A stretch of DNA of 64,000 bases from Ustilago trichophora. Lineage: Eukaryota; Basidiomycota; Ustilaginomycetes; Ustilaginales; Ustilaginaceae. The notes under the pieces were generated by a model that was not told the DNA's origin, did not search any database, and saw only the letters and a program-made list of their open reading frames with translations. Every line of letters begins with the position of its first letter. Positions within the stretch are counted from its first letter, which is position 1. Both the position numbers and the translations under genes were made by a program. The DNA is taken from positions 247,154 through 311,153 of the forward strand of contig OOIN01000041.1 in the NCBI GenBank assembly GCA_900323505.1, in the 5' to 3' direction. Below, piece by piece: positions 8,832-19,999 of this stretch.

Positions 8832-11800
8832 GTTTTCGAAGCAGCCTGCCACAGGACAGTGCTTTTTTAGGAGGAGGAAGAAAGGTAGAGAAAGGAGGAG
8901 GTAAGATTGATGGAGTGAGCAAAGTGGTCACCGAAGAAACTTGAAAGAGGGCATCACTTTATACGTTGGGATGGGAATCAGGCACGGGTGGAAGGGGACC
9001 GGCAGATTGTGAGCGGAATGCGCTGGGAAGTTGCTCGTGGGCGAGGGGCCTGTTTAGCTCTTGAAAAGCAGCAGAAGAAGAAGAGAAGCAGCGACGAGGG
9101 ATGCAGGATGCATGTGGACGAGAGGAGCGGTGGTGAGACGATCTATGAGAAAGCCGGCAGGTGGAAGGAGGCGGCCCGTGGCTTTGGAACGAATGCAACG
9201 GGTAGCTCTACGTGCGCGCGCGACCATGTAGCAGCAATTCCGCGATTGAGAGAGAACAAAGTGAGGCTGAGGCTGAGCTGGGCTAGCTGGCTGACGAACG
9301 AGGCTGTGGAACGAAGCGGGATATGTACAGGGGTGGCTTTTGCTGCAGGCACGAGGAAAAGGGCGCTAAGTTGGGATTTGAGCGAGAATGTCCGACGGAC
9401 AGCAGGGAGGAGGATGACGAGGAGAGAATTATGTGTAGGGGCCCTGTTGTTGCACTTGGCAAGGAGGGTCATCGGAAAAACGAGGCCAAGGGTCTCAAGT
9501 GGAAGCGAGTTGAAGAAGGATGATTTACTACAGATTCGGTGCATCGGTTCTCCTGCGGACGAGACAGAGGACAAGACAAGGACGGGGAACGGGAGTGGGA
9601 TCGGCAACAAGTGCGGATTCAGAGCAAGAGACAGAAGGCGAGCTAAAGGATGGTTAGGGTGCAGTTAAGTGCTGTAGCTGTCAAATGGTGTGTGGCAATG
9701 AGCATTCTTTGCATGAACCTCGTCTTTTTTGGCATAATCATAATGGTTGATGCTGTAGAGAGAGAGACACATATACACACACACAGAGTGCGACACTTGG
9801 GTCCCGCGCTTTTTCCGAGTGGACGACACGCCTCGGCTAGAAGACATGGACAGGTGGATCAGCACTTAAAGAGAGGCAAAAGGCAGTCTGGCGAGATATG
9901 TTTTGACATTTCCTACTACTGTGCCGCAGGTTCAATGCCAATGCGAAGCTGTCTCTCTGGCGTCCCAATACTGTTTTGCTATTTGTGAGATATGTCGAGA
10001 CACTCTGTTTGGAATTGACTCGATTCGATTCGAGTCGTCGTCGGTCTCACGAGGACAATTGTGTGCGAAAAGACACAGCGGTCATGTCTCATGTCTCAGG
10101 GCAAACGAGAGAGCCAGAAACAAAAACAAAAAAAAAAGGGAAAAAGCCCAGAAAAAAGAGGAGAGTCTGGACAAAAAGCGGGCCAGGGCAGCTCGACACA
10201 AACAAGGGAGTGGCTGTCAAACCATTTTTGCCACGAAATTTCGTGTCGCGGCTCGAGAAGGAGAGAGAGGAGAGAGAAAGATTGAAGAGCACGTTTTGGA
10301 TTCAAGTTTGAGAGAGTAGATCTGTCGAGCGCTCGAGTTGGGCCGATGTTCGATTCTATTCCGATTGAACCGACCAACGACTCGTTATGGCAAGTGGTGG
10401 TGGTGGTGAACCATAGGCGTTGACATTGCTGCCAAGAGCAAGAGCAACACACTTTGATAAGGCAACTCGGGCCCCCTCTCTTGTGTATGGAGCGCACCGA
10501 ACATGACAGAGGGCAAACGAGGCGCCAAGACAAACAGGCTCGTGTACCGCAGCGTGATTGTGGTAGCATAAGGGGCAAAGCTCACTACAGCTAAACTTGC
10601 TCTCGAGCCTCTCGGAATAGTCATCTGAGCTGATACGCTCTTTTTTTTTGTTCCCACAGCCACTTTTGTCTGCTCACACTCATACCATCGATGTTTTACA
10701 TGTTGATTTTCTCAAGCTCATCGGAAGCAACCCCGGAAAGAGCGAATCAAGGATAGAAAGGCTTTGCACTGTCAGACGTCCAGGCGGAGTCGGATGTGAT
10801 TTCATTTTCTTCTTTTTTGACGGGCGCGGTCATCCAGACAGCGCGTCGAAGCATCCAATCGAACAAATCTTGGCTGCACACCCGACGCCCTCTTCCGCTC
10901 AACCGTGCTTCTTTCTCTCTCAAAGGGCGCCGAAGCCGCGCTCTCTTGCTTTAATTGGCCAGATTCAATCTCCGCCTTTTGCCCCCTTGAACCCGCTTTG
11001 CCTTTTGCCTTTCTGTCTTGAGCCACTCATTCATTTGTATCGCGAATGAGAGGGGCAAGAATGTGCCACCAGAATACCAAAACAGCACATGGTGTAGGCT
11101 CGCATTTGCATCCATCGTGTGGCTAAGTTAGATGCCAAGATGTCGACGGTATGCAGTTTACAGTTCGCTGCGTAAGGAAATACAAAAATCAAACCCTGAA
11201 AACAAGAATGTAGACTGCTGCTGCCTCGTCTATCCTATATTTCTTCACGAGCAACAAGACGCGCGTTTTTCGCGATTTCCCATCGCTCTTCCCGCGTTCA
11301 TTTCCGCTGTTCTTGTCTTTGGATTCTCAAAAGAGAGCCTCAACCCCAACCAAACACTCAAGCAAAACCGATATCGAGGCGGTTCGGATTCCAGCCCCGA
11401 CTCCCCGCTTTGCCCCGCCCATTAAATACCCCGGCTCTCGTTTTTCATTCATATCACATCGGTGATCCGAAACTTCACTCCATCTCCGATCTATTCTTTC
11501 TCGCCCCGCTTGCCGCTTGCCATTGCATCCGCTGATCATCCTAACTTTGCAAAGACAACAGCATCGTTGCATCGTTGCATTCGCAGGAAAGAACAATAGA
11601 CGCGGGCTTCGCTGCCAAGCCTGAATCTGCATGCATGATCAAGCCGAGGAGGAGGGATCGAGCATCAATCCAAATCGAGCCAAAATAAGGCGGCTATGCG
11701 ATCATGCTCCGTCGGTAAGAACTTATCCTGTCACCATGCTGATGCCAACAAACGGTATTCCCGTACAAGTCGGTCGGTCCGAGCAGCGCATCTGATTGCC

Positions 11801-12294
11801 ACTTTCACAGCTCGTGCAATCGCGTCGTAGCAGATGAGGCCCGATCTGGGTCGTGTACCGCCGCCGATGCGATGATGCTCTCCCTAATCGGCTTCGCATC
11901 GCTCACTACGCCGCCTTGATCACCCACCAGAGCGCCAGCTTGCCCCTTGTCCACCACCGTCTGCAGACATTGCGCAGTCATCGCTGCTGAAGCAGCTTGA
12001 CATCATACAGCAACCTGAGTTGCCAAAGCCATCCATAACACATGGCCCAGGCGGCCATGGCAAGCGATCGCCGCTGAATCCCATGACATTTGATGCTGAC
12101 CGCCACAACTAAAGCGTTACAGCAGCATACTGCGTTCCTCCTGTCAGCGCTCTTCCACCGAGCCATAAACCCTTAAAAGGGGCCACGACAAGCGGTATAT
12201 GGAAGAAGAGCAGTGTTTTAGGTGAATTGTTCGATTCTGTTTGCGGTGTCTGTGTCTCTGTGCGATACAATGCTGTTTTGAGGGGAGAAGGTAG
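8832..12294. other. Long intergenic region between the hydrolase and TIM9
   Basis: About 3.5 kb with no convincing gene. ORFs of up to 160 aa occur but lack a supportable start, codon bias or family similarity. GAGA/CTCT and CACA microsatellites are scattered through it. An unusually long promoter for the secreted hydrolase is possible, as is a non-coding transcript. There is no evidence for either. Confidence 0.5.
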
Positions 12295-12877
12295 TTACTT
12301 GTTCTGCTGCTGTGCCATCATCTTTGCGCTGTTGATCGTAACATGGTTCAAATGGGGGCAAAAGTCGAGTCAGCATTGCAACATCTCTAGCAGATTTCAA
12401 TGGAAGAGTGTGGCTGTGCGAATGTACGTACTTTTCCTCGCCGAATCGCGCACCGACACGCTCCGAGTGCTTGAGGAACTTTTGGATGCAGTTCGAGACG
12501 CAAGTGTCCTGCAACGGCTCAAAACAAGAGATCAGGCATAGTGTCAGCATCGCTGGTGCAGAGGGATTCTGCAACAACAGGCATCGACTCGAAAACTTAC
12601 CTCTTTCGAGCTGAGCGCCTTGGAAGTGAAATCGTTGCAGCACGACTCGAAGCATCGCTCGACGAGACCTGTGTAGAGCTTGAGGAAGTCCTTCATCTGC
12701 TTCTGCTCAATGATGCGCGACATTGCCTGCTGTTCAGACGACGAGAGGCCCGAGACTATTGTTGGCATTCCACATTGAAATTATCAAAGAGCGCAAAGAA
12801 GGCGGAGAAATTTGTTCAGCATCAACATTCGTGCAACGCTATGAGAGAATGGAAACATAGTGAAACTTACGATCCAT
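12295..12877 (-). CDS. Mitochondrial intermembrane-space chaperone Tim9
   Basis: Four exons (12877-12871, 12755-12601, 12508-12432, 12328-12295) splice into 90 aa with all junctions GT-AG and in frame. Exon 1 contributes only ATG GAT C. The small-TIM signature is complete: EQKQMKDFLKLYTGLVERCF, then twin CX3C motifs CFESC and CVSNC, then KFLKHSERVGARF. Tim9 pairs with Tim10 as a hexameric chaperone that escorts carrier and other hydrophobic precursors to the TIM22 and SAM complexes. The length equals that of other fungal Tim9 proteins. The C-terminus is carried by a last coding exon of 34 nt ending in a Gln/Met-rich tail. It is divergent to TIF6, 683 bp away. Confidence 0.94.
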
Positions 12878-13560
12878 GATTGCGATGTTGCTTGCTGCGC
12901 TGTTTGGAGATCCCAGTGGAGTATGCGGATGATGTATTGACCAAAAGACGAGTCGATGGAGCACGAGGGGTGGAGAAGCGGTAATGAGATTGAACAGAAT
13001 TGGGGGTTGCATCCTCGGCGAAAAAATGACGCTCATCCCGTCACGCCGAGATCCGAATTTGCTCCTAAGTGTGTCAACCGGGACTCGGAAATGTCCTAGA
13101 TAGTCACAACGTACAAATCCGCGGCGTGCTGTGACTCGCAATTGACTCCAATTTGACTCTGAAATCGGCTGGCACGGTATGCGGATGAGCGAGATCCGGG
13201 ATTTTGCACTGAGATGTAGATTATGTAAGCAAGAATTTCGTGGAATTGACGCAGCAAAACGCAGGATTTTCTCCACTCTCTTTCTCTTTTGAACAACATA
13301 CACACACACACAAAGAACTCAGCAACAACTTCAACGGCAAACAGCAAACAGCAGCCACTCACCAACCAACGACCATATAAGCTATCACCCTTGATCTCGA
13401 TTGGACGTTCAAGAAGTCCCATCAATCAACCAAACCGCATTTACAACGCCCCGAACGTAGCATCAACCCCTATCGTCGCTCCTTTTCAACCCCTCTTCCC
13501 ACGTTGACCACCACCACCACCACCACCTCGAACACCACCACTCCAACCACAAACACAATC
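12878..13560. promoter_or_regulatory. Shared TIM9/TIF6 divergent intergenic region
   Basis: This 683-bp region separates the ATGs of TIM9 (minus) and TIF6 (plus) and must hold both promoters and 5' leaders. Close to the TIF6 start it becomes A/C-rich, with CA repeats and an (ACC)n tract at 13507-13530, as is typical of smut 5' leaders. No TATA box was identified. Confidence 0.55.
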
Positions 13561-14401
13561 ATGGCTGTCCGTTGCCAGTTTGAAAACTCGTCCGAGATCG
13601 GTGTCTTTGCACGCCTCACCAACGCCTACTGCCTCGTTGCCATCGGTGGCAGTGCCAACTTCTACTCGACCTTCGAGGCCGAGCTTGCCGATGTCATCCC
13701 CGTCGTCCACTGCTCCATTGCTGGAACTCGTCTTGTCGGCCGTCTCACCGTAGGCAACCGTCACGGATTGCTCGTACCAAGCACAACCACCGACCAGGAG
13801 CTCCAGCACTTGAGAAACTCGTTGCCAGAATCCGTTGCTATCCAGCGTGTAGAGGAGCGATTGTCCGCGTTGGGCAATGTCATTGCTTGCAATGGTAAGC
13901 TTCTCACCCTTTCTATTGATACACTCTTGAATCTCGATCATCGTAATGACGCTTCTCTTCCCCCTCTATGCTCCTGTCTCATCTTGATGCTCCGCAGACT
14001 ACGTCGCATTAGTCCACCCAGACCTCGACCGCGAGACCGAAGAGATCATCGCCGACGTGCTCAAGGTCGAAGTTTTCCGTCAAACCGTCGGTGACAATGT
14101 TCTCGTCGGCTCCTACTCTGCCATCTCCAACCAAGGCGCACTCACCCATCCACGCACCTCGTTGCAAGACCAGGACGAGCTTTCGTCGCTTCTTCAGGTT
14201 CCCCTTGTCGCAGGTACCGTCAACCGTGGTTCCGACTTGATCGGCGCTGGATTGGTCGTCAACGACTTTGCCGCCTTCTGCGGTACCGATGCCACTGCCA
14301 CAGAGATCAGCGTCATTGAGAGCGTCTTCAGATTGACGGGCCAGCAGGGCGGTGACACTGTCAACGAGCTCAGGGATGCGCTTGTCGACACTTATGCTTA
14401 A
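13561..14401 (+). CDS. Eukaryotic translation initiation factor 6
   Basis: Two exons (13561-13894 and 13998-14401; intron GTAAGC...CAG) encode 245 aa, the usual eIF6 length. The N-terminus [20 protein letters not shown] and the internal [16 protein letters not shown] and [10 protein letters not shown] motifs match eIF6/Tif6 throughout. The protein binds the 60S subunit, prevents premature joining with 40S and is needed for 60S biogenesis in the nucleolus. It is released by Efl1 and Sdo1. The codon usage is strongly C-ending, as expected of a highly expressed gene. TAA is followed at once by a short A-run. Confidence 0.97.
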
Positions 14402-14883
14402 AAAAAAAAAAGGTTTGCCTTGGGTTCTCTCTGTACAAGATACCTCTTTCCCTCCTCCCCTCCACCATTTGCATTATGTCTCCTTTGTCTTTGGTCTAGA
14501 ACGGCATTTTCTCGATTACATCAATAGCACAACTTTTTCATAGCGAATGTTGAAAGGCGAATGTTTTCCGTGTCGTGCGTCAAGTTGACGAGGCTGAGGC
14601 TGAGGCTGAGGTTGAGGGGATGTGGGTGAAGAACGCAAGCATGGGACCGGCATTCAGTGAGGATTGCACGGTCGCCACCCCATCGTCTCGACCCACTAGC
14701 AAATGCAGATGAGCAGAAACAGGTCGATGGCCTGCACCGCTGATACCACGGCACAACCAACATAAAAGGGCTCTCACTTCACTTGCTGTTGCTATTCAGC
14801 TCGAGTAGAAATACTTTGCACCACTCTAAACGTCCCTTGACCCAGAAGCCAACCGGGACGATTCTCCTTCGCCTTCCACCACA
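14402..14883. other. Intergenic between TIF6 and the secreted-protein cluster
   Basis: Contains the 3' flank of TIF6 and the promoter of the first small secreted gene, including a ggctga-type hexamer repeat near 14589-14612. No further gene is seen. Confidence 0.5.
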
Positions 14884-15093
14884 ATGAAGTTCTTTTACTG
14901 CAATATAGCTTTCGCCGTAGTGCTTTCGTTGGCATCGGCATCGAGCTGCGACCCTTCTTCAAAGGACCCATGTCAAGACCCCAGCCTCAAATGCTGTGGA
15001 ACTCAGGTTTATAAGGGTAACCATTTCACGACTTTATTATTCCTGCACCACACCCAAAGACTGCCGCAAACGTCGGCCTCACAACCTTTTTGA
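14884..15093 (+). pseudogene. Small secreted Cys-rich protein 1, probably frameshifted
   Basis: The ATG opens a 69-aa frame with a clear signal peptide (residues 1-20) followed by Cys residues and the motif DPCQDPSLKCCG. This KCC motif is shared with the paralogues at 15141 and 17647, which continue with a second Cys pair of type C-x4-D-x-C. Here the matching segment (SCTTPKDCRK) is present but in the next reading frame. The gene therefore carries a one-base shift between KCC and this motif, or a very short (44 nt) intron beginning GTAACC. The open frame as written ends in unrelated residues. It is the first member of a tandem array of secreted, effector-like genes; its stop lies only 47 bp before the next ATG. 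Confidence 0.55.
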
Positions 15094-15140
15094 GCGCGAA
15101 TCGACGGCCGGCCGCCCTCCTCGTAACAGCCAAAGTAACA

Positions 15141-15347
15141 ATGAAGTTCTACTCTTTCATTATCGGTTTTGCTATTCTGCTTCCTTTCGTATCCTCCAGC
15201 TCGATGGGCTGCGACCAACCGTGTGGCGAGGGCCAAAAGTGCTGTCCAGTATTGGTATTCCATGATCGTGCCATCAAAGCGCACGAATGTAAGACAGTGG
15301 ATCCCAGTCTACCCTGCCCTCCCGCCGGTTACCCGTCTAGAAGGTAG
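15141..15347 (+). CDS. Small secreted Cys-rich protein 2 (effector candidate)
   Basis: The product is 68 aa. Residues 1-19 form a signal peptide, and the mature part holds six Cys in the order CDQPCGEGQKCCP, then HEC, then PC. This layout matches the protein at 17647 (EDSCPYKCCP...FCVQVDEC). Small, secreted and Cys-rich proteins in tandem arrays are the usual signature of candidate effectors in smut fungi. No sequence family with known function is recognised. Expression during host colonisation would be expected but cannot be seen here. Confidence 0.7.
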   Translation: MKFYSFIIGFAILLPFVSSSSMGCDQPCGEGQKCCPVLVFHDRAIKAHECKTVDPSLPCPPAGYPSRR

Positions 15348-16201
15348 ATGTAACGGCCGACTTCCAGAGCATCGATATTCGTGTCAAAACAGCGCTGGCT
15401 GCCTATCCGAATTCAAGTTCCCTGACGAGTCTGCTTGCCCGTTCGCTTTGCCCGCCGGCTGATCTTTGTAATCACTCATACACCGTTCACCACTCCTCAA
15501 GATTGTCGTCACACACAATGCACGAACTGTGACTATCAACGGCTCATTTATTTCCTCTCTTAACAGCAAGATCTATAGTCATTGCAAACAGAGATCGTCT
15601 TCATCCTGAACTTCAAGTTGAGTGTGCTGTGTATCGTCTGCGAAGCGTGAACATTGACTAAGACACCTTGGAACCGGCATGAAGCATTAAAAATGATCAG
15701 TGGAGCAGCGGCATTAGGAGAGCCAACAGGTACATGTCTATTGCGGTTGCAGTCTCTGCTCAAATAGCTCAGTCGTCGCAAGCCTGGGAGAACAGCACCT
15801 GGTCTCTTCCTCCGCTCATAGCCCAGTGAAAGCAGTACAAAGCAGTGAAAAGCGGTGCAAAGCGGTGCATGTGTGGCTGTACGTGTGCCGCAATTCCCAC
15901 CGTCTGTGAGACGCTGGTGGTGTTGCCCCACCAACCAGCAAAACCGGGCGGGAACGAGGTTTATTTCCCACGGTGCCCACTGTGGTTGTAAAGGCTATGT
16001 TGGACACCACAGGGGCTTCTCATCTTGCAGCGTCTCCGCTGGAGCTTTTGACCGTGTGTGCTGCGTTATAAAAAGGGTCTGGTTGTGCAGTCAGAACGCT
16101 CACCCCCTCACACCACTTGCTCTCGATTGTACATGCGAAACCTCTCTCTCACACATTCCAAAACTTTTACCAAGCACCAAACACATCCGTAATCCTTCAC
16201 G
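15348..16201. other. Intergenic within the secreted cluster; duplicated promoter block
   Basis: The right part (about 15,880-16,200) is a promoter and 5' leader block that recurs in diverged form before the next two genes. Shared words are ACCGGGCGGGAACGAG, TTGCTCTCGATTG, a CTCTCTCACA leader and TACCAAGC just before the ATG. No further gene is seen on the left. Confidence 0.6.
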
Positions 16202-16312
16202 ATGAAGTATCACTTCTTCCTAAGTGCCCTTCTGGCCATGCTTCTGATTGTGTCGGTATTTGCCGACCAGTGCAACGAATATGATGATAATTGCGATCAC
16301 AAAGCTCCCTAG
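16202..16312 (+). CDS. Small secreted protein 3, truncated (36 aa)
   Basis: A signal peptide (residues 1-21) is followed by only 15 residues with two Cys (QCNEYDDNCDHKAP) and a TAG stop. The leader is nearly identical to that of the gene at 16879 (SALLAMLLI versus SVLLAMLLI). Downstream DNA keeps homology to the 3' part of that gene (the words GATGGCTTA and GGGCTGGAACTTCCAAGGCATCAG). The pair therefore arose by tandem duplication of roughly 0.68 kb. It may be a relic after an early stop; a secreted 15-residue peptide is also possible. Confidence 0.5.
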   Translation: MKYHFFLSALLAMLLIVSVFADQCNEYDDNCDHKAP

Positions 16313-16878
16313 CCAATTTACTTCCTCGCCCTCAACCTTGATGGCTTAGTGGGCTGGAACTTCCAAGGCATCAGCGCCAAACAGTCTTTCCTCTTTGTCG
16401 CCGGCACAATCATTCAACACTCTTTGATGTCATCTCACACACAATACACAACTGTTGCTGTGATGAAGAAATCACTTTAGTAATATTTAACCTTCTTGCG
16501 TTGCTGCAGAGAGACGACTTGATAGCGGGTGTGTGTGTGTGTGTGTGTGTGTGTCATGGGCATAGCCCGAGAACCGCTGGACATGGACCCACCAGCCGAC
16601 CGGGCGGGAACGAGACTTTTTTTGCCCACAGTGACCACTATGATTGCAGCACTCTGGTGGATGCCACCAGGAGCTTCATCTCGCTGCGTCCCAGCTGTGG
16701 TCAAGTACTACAGGTTCTTATCTTATAGAAAGCTGGTTTTGCCGTCAAATCTTCGCACCCTCAGACCACTACCATTTACCATTGCCTTGTCTCGATTGCA
16801 CACACTCAAAACTCTCTCTCACTTGCCTTGCAAGACTTTCTACCAAGCGTCAAAACTAAGGGCACCTAATCTCTCACG
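16313..16878. other. Duplicated spacer and promoter of secreted gene 4
   Basis: Contains the 3' block shared with 17004-17090, a (GT)n microsatellite at 16530-16553, and a promoter block homologous to 15,880-16,200 (shared word ACCGGGCGGGAACGAG near 16597). Confidence 0.6.
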
Positions 16879-17028
16879 ATGAGGTATCACTCCCGCATCA
16901 GTGTTCTTCTGGCCATGCTTCTGATCGCATCGTTTGCGGCTGCTGAATGCGAAGACCACGCCGATGATTGCGATCGACCTGTTAGGCCTCCTAAAGTAGC
17001 CAATGTACTTCCTCACCCTCATGCTTGA
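16879..17028 (+). CDS. Small secreted protein 4 (49 aa)
   Basis: A signal peptide (residues 1-22, ending in an Ala-rich cleavage region) precedes ECEDHADDCDRPVRPPKV and a short His/Pro tail. There are two Cys in the mature part, spaced C-x6-C as in gene 3. It is the clearest duplicate of gene 3 and extends 13 residues further because the stop is later. No known family is recognised. Its position in the tandem cluster and its leader argue for a secreted role. Confidence 0.55.
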   Translation: MRYHSRISVLLAMLLIASFAAAECEDHADDCDRPVRPPKVANVLPHPHA

Positions 17029-17646
17029 TGGCTTAATGGGCTGGAACTTCCAAGGCATCAGTGCCGAACAGCCTTTCCTGGTCCACGACAAGTTGCATTC
17101 GCTTTCTCGGTCGCCAGCACAACTTGTGTGCCCTTCATCGCTCTTCAACATACTAAGACAGACGATACACGACTGTTCTCCGTGTCGATGGAATCGATCT
17201 GTTGTTTTGCACTCTAACACAATGACGACCAAGTCTGATTGCGTTGTTGAAGAGCGACAATCCGATCTTACAATAGCAATAGTGTGTGTGGGTCTTTGCT
17301 CGATTGCTTGGGTGTTTTGGTTGGAGATGAGGCTCTCCACCATCAAAAAAGACGCTAGTGACTATCAGCCCACCAGCGAGGCTACCCTACCGGTAGGGAA
17401 AGTGTTGAATGATGTGCTGGCACTACAAAGTTTTATGAGGAGCATTTCATCTGGTAGCGTACTTAGCATGGATCTATCGTTGTGCTGTAGAGTATCTACA
17501 ACCATATATAAGGTTGCTTTCGCCTCCTCCTAGAACTTGCAACCCTCACAACAGTTGCTCTCTTGCTCACCGTCGAGATCCAAACTTTTATCAAGCGTCG
17601 AAAACACGTCCCCTACCTTACCTCGTCTTCATCGCACTCTTCAAGC
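17029..17646. other. Spacer and promoter of secreted gene 5
   Basis: The left part repeats the 3' block of gene 3. The right part is the third copy of the promoter/leader block (TTGCTCTCTTGCTCACCG, then TATCAAGCGTCGAAAACACG). A 176-aa frame over 17003-17533 crosses these repeated blocks and is not supported as a gene. Confidence 0.55.
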
Positions 17647-18000
17647 ATGAAGTATATCTCCAGCATCTTCGGACTCCTCGCCGTGCTTCTGATGGCATCG
17701 TCGGCAGCTGCCTTCTGCAGGGAAGATTCATGTCCTTATAAATGCTGTCCTTACTGGGCGTCAAGAACCCTACCCAATATCAGACAGTTCTGCGTCCAAG
17801 TCGATGAATGCCCTTCTCTCTCAGACGGTTTGCCTCCGCCCCCCAAACCACGGATAACCACCTCAAAACCCCGCAACCAGCACCCAACAATCGCCTTGCA
17901 TCCTCCCCCCCCCCCCCCCCCCCCCCCCTCCATCTCCCCTTCTCTCCATTCCGTCAAGATCATCACACGCACCATACACAATCGTGTGCTGCTGCTGTAA
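17647..18000 (+). CDS. Small secreted Cys-rich protein 5 with poly-Pro tract
   Basis: The 117-aa product starts with a signal peptide (residues 1-22). The mature part has CREDSCPYKCCP, then FCVQVDECPSLSDG, matching gene 2 in Cys order. After this comes a Pro-rich tail encoded by an uninterrupted run of 24 C residues (17905-17928). The run encodes Pro in frame, but slippage of one or two bases would change the whole C-terminus, so the tail may vary between strains or be an artefact of the reported run length. Nothing after the poly-Pro looks conserved. The effector-like core is residues 23-65. Confidence 0.7.
   Translation: MKYISSIFGLLAVLLMASSAAAFCREDSCPYKCCPYWASRTLPNIRQFCVQVDECPSLSDGLPPPPKPRITTSKPRNQHPTIALHPPPPPPPPPSISPSLHSVKIITRTIHNRVLLL
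17905..17928. repeat. Poly-C homopolymer (24 nt) inside a coding region
   Basis: Twenty-four consecutive C residues. Such runs are prone to replication slippage and to sequencing error. It falls after the conserved Cys motifs of secreted protein 5. Confidence 0.9.
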
Positions 18001-18144
18001 CGATAAATCACTCTGATGTCTTTGCACTCTTTTCCCACAAGGACCAATTCCTAACCTTCTTGTACGCTTTGTTCAAGAGAGATGATTTTTAATCTTACAA
18101 AATATCGCGTGTGTGTGCTGTGTACTGTCTACAAAGCGCTGGAG

Positions 18145-19999
18145 TTAGAGTTCATCCTTGACCTGGTGTCCGTCTTGCTCGCTCTTTACACCCTGCTGCT
18201 GCTGCTGTTGTTGTTGTGACTGCTGCTGGACGGGAGGGAAGCACACGGCCGGGGTAGCAACCTTGATCGAGTAAATACACTTTTCGGCCTCAAAGACATC
18301 CAGCACCTTATTCTCAACTCCGCACTGCAAATCCACAATCGCACTTCTCTCGGGACCATTCCAGCATTTCTGCCCTCTGGCGTAGATCTGTTGCAACCAG
18401 TATGCATCCTCTTGCGGCGATTTATCCTGGGTCGGATTGAAGTTGGTAAAAGTACCCAACGAAATTTGAGCGCCTCCATTGTTGGGAATCTGAGTAGCTC
18501 GGCCAAAGAAGCAGTATTCGTAGGTGTATTCTCCCATGTCCTTGGAGAAGCACTTGTTCTCGAGATGCTTGAATTCGGCGTGTCGACCGTAACGGGAGGC
18601 GAATTCGGAGAGTTTATGCTTGCGAGTGGCGAGATCGTTCGAGGTGCGGGAGAGGTGGTTGGCTGCATCGGTGTGGGCGCGACGGGCAGAGGTGACGTTT
18701 TCGGGTTCGTCGGAGGTGGAAGTGGCGGATTTGGGTCGCATACGTTTGACATCGGTAATGACGTTGGCTTTGATAAGAACGTCGAGGAGTGTATCCACCA
18801 TGGCTTCGAAATAGGGGACTACGCCATCGGGAAGATACTCGTGGATGCGGAAGAGCAGTCCTCCGTCGGATTCGGCCGCAACGCGCTTGTCGGCGGATCC
18901 GGCAAGTCCAACATCCATGATCTCGAGTGGATCTTCGCCGAGCAAGGTGGAGAGCTTGGTTGCGGGCCAATCTGCTTCGTCGAGGAGCTGGTTGAGCTTG
19001 ATGTTTTCGCCCGCGAGTTGGTCGACGTTGTTGTCGCCGCTTTCATCTGCATTGCTCGACGACGAGGAAGGTGCAATACCTCGCCACTCTTTGTACGCCA
19101 CAACGGCGCCCTTGACGGCCATATCCTGGTAGTTGGGGTTGTATCCCTTTGCCAGATCATCGAGCAACAAGGTGAGCGTCTGCAATTCGGACCTTAGAGC
19201 AGCATTCTTATCCTGCAACGCTCGAATGGCAGCGTGATGCTCCTCCAACTTTTTGTAGAGCGGTGTCTTGACCTTGGCATCGATGGTGGCCTTATCCTGA
19301 GTCTCTGCCCTTGCCAACTCTTGCTTGAGGCGAGCCTCGTTTTCGGTTGCTACGTGAACCTCGATCTCCAACTTTGCGATTTCAGCCTCGAGCGTCTCCT
19401 TGTCCTTGCGACCTTCTGCGATGTACTTGTCACGGATCTTACCGCCTGCACGTCGGAGGTTGTCGAGCTCGGTCATGCGCTTGCGATACTCTTTGCCGAC
19501 TTTTTCGCATCGATCGGGGCAAGAGACTTTGCCATCACGCTCGTCGGATCCGTCACAGCATTCTGGATCACAGATGCCATCGTCGACACGGCTGGAGCGG
19601 ATGTAGGCGGGAATATGACCCTTGTTGACGCAGTAGAAGGTGGAGTTGGGGCAAGCAGAGGTGCCGGGTTCGTCAGACCCATCGGGGCAGTCGCAGTAGT
19701 CGTCGTTGACAGCAGAGTAGGGGAGGTCTTTGGAGCCGTCGAGACACTTCCATCTCAATTGGCCTGCTGCGTTCTTTATCGGGTGGTATTTGACAGCGTC
19801 TGTTGAAAAGCAGAGCACGAGTCAGTATGAATCTCTCTATCAACTTGACGAGGAGCAAAGGGAGGCTAGACGTACCTTCAGGAGCAACACCACGAAGAGC
19901 TTTGGTCTGTGAAGAAGAAGAAGAAGAAGAAGAAGCAGAAGCAGAAGCCGAGATAGCGCCAGCGGCTAGTGCAGCCACGGCTAGGTTGAGGCGGACCAT
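18145..19999 (-). CDS. Glucosidase II beta subunit (PRKCSH type)
   Basis: Two exons (19999-19876 and 19799-18145) encode 592 aa. Residues 1-23 form a signal peptide followed by a Ser run. The N-terminal Cys-rich LDLa-like pair (DDYCDCPDGSDEPG and GICDPECCDGSDERDG) is diagnostic of the family. A long Lys/Glu-rich coiled coil follows, and near the C-terminus is the MRH lectin domain (CFSKDMGEYTYEYCFFGRATQ... WNGPERSAIVDLQCG). The last residues are a Gln run and the ER-retrieval signal KDEL. In the ER lumen the beta subunit retains the catalytic alpha subunit and presents N-glycans for removal of the inner glucoses in the calnexin cycle. It is divergent, 328 bp, from the dynein light chain gene. 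Confidence 0.95.

Noticed and set aside
9143..9610. 155-codon minus-strand frame in the 8.8-12.3 kb gap
   Set aside because: Leu/Ser/Pro-rich, with no signal, motif or codon bias, and no splice-supported extension.
18391..19197. 268-codon plus-strand frame opposite GTB1
   Set aside because: Antisense shadow of the glucosidase II beta coding sequence; no independent features.
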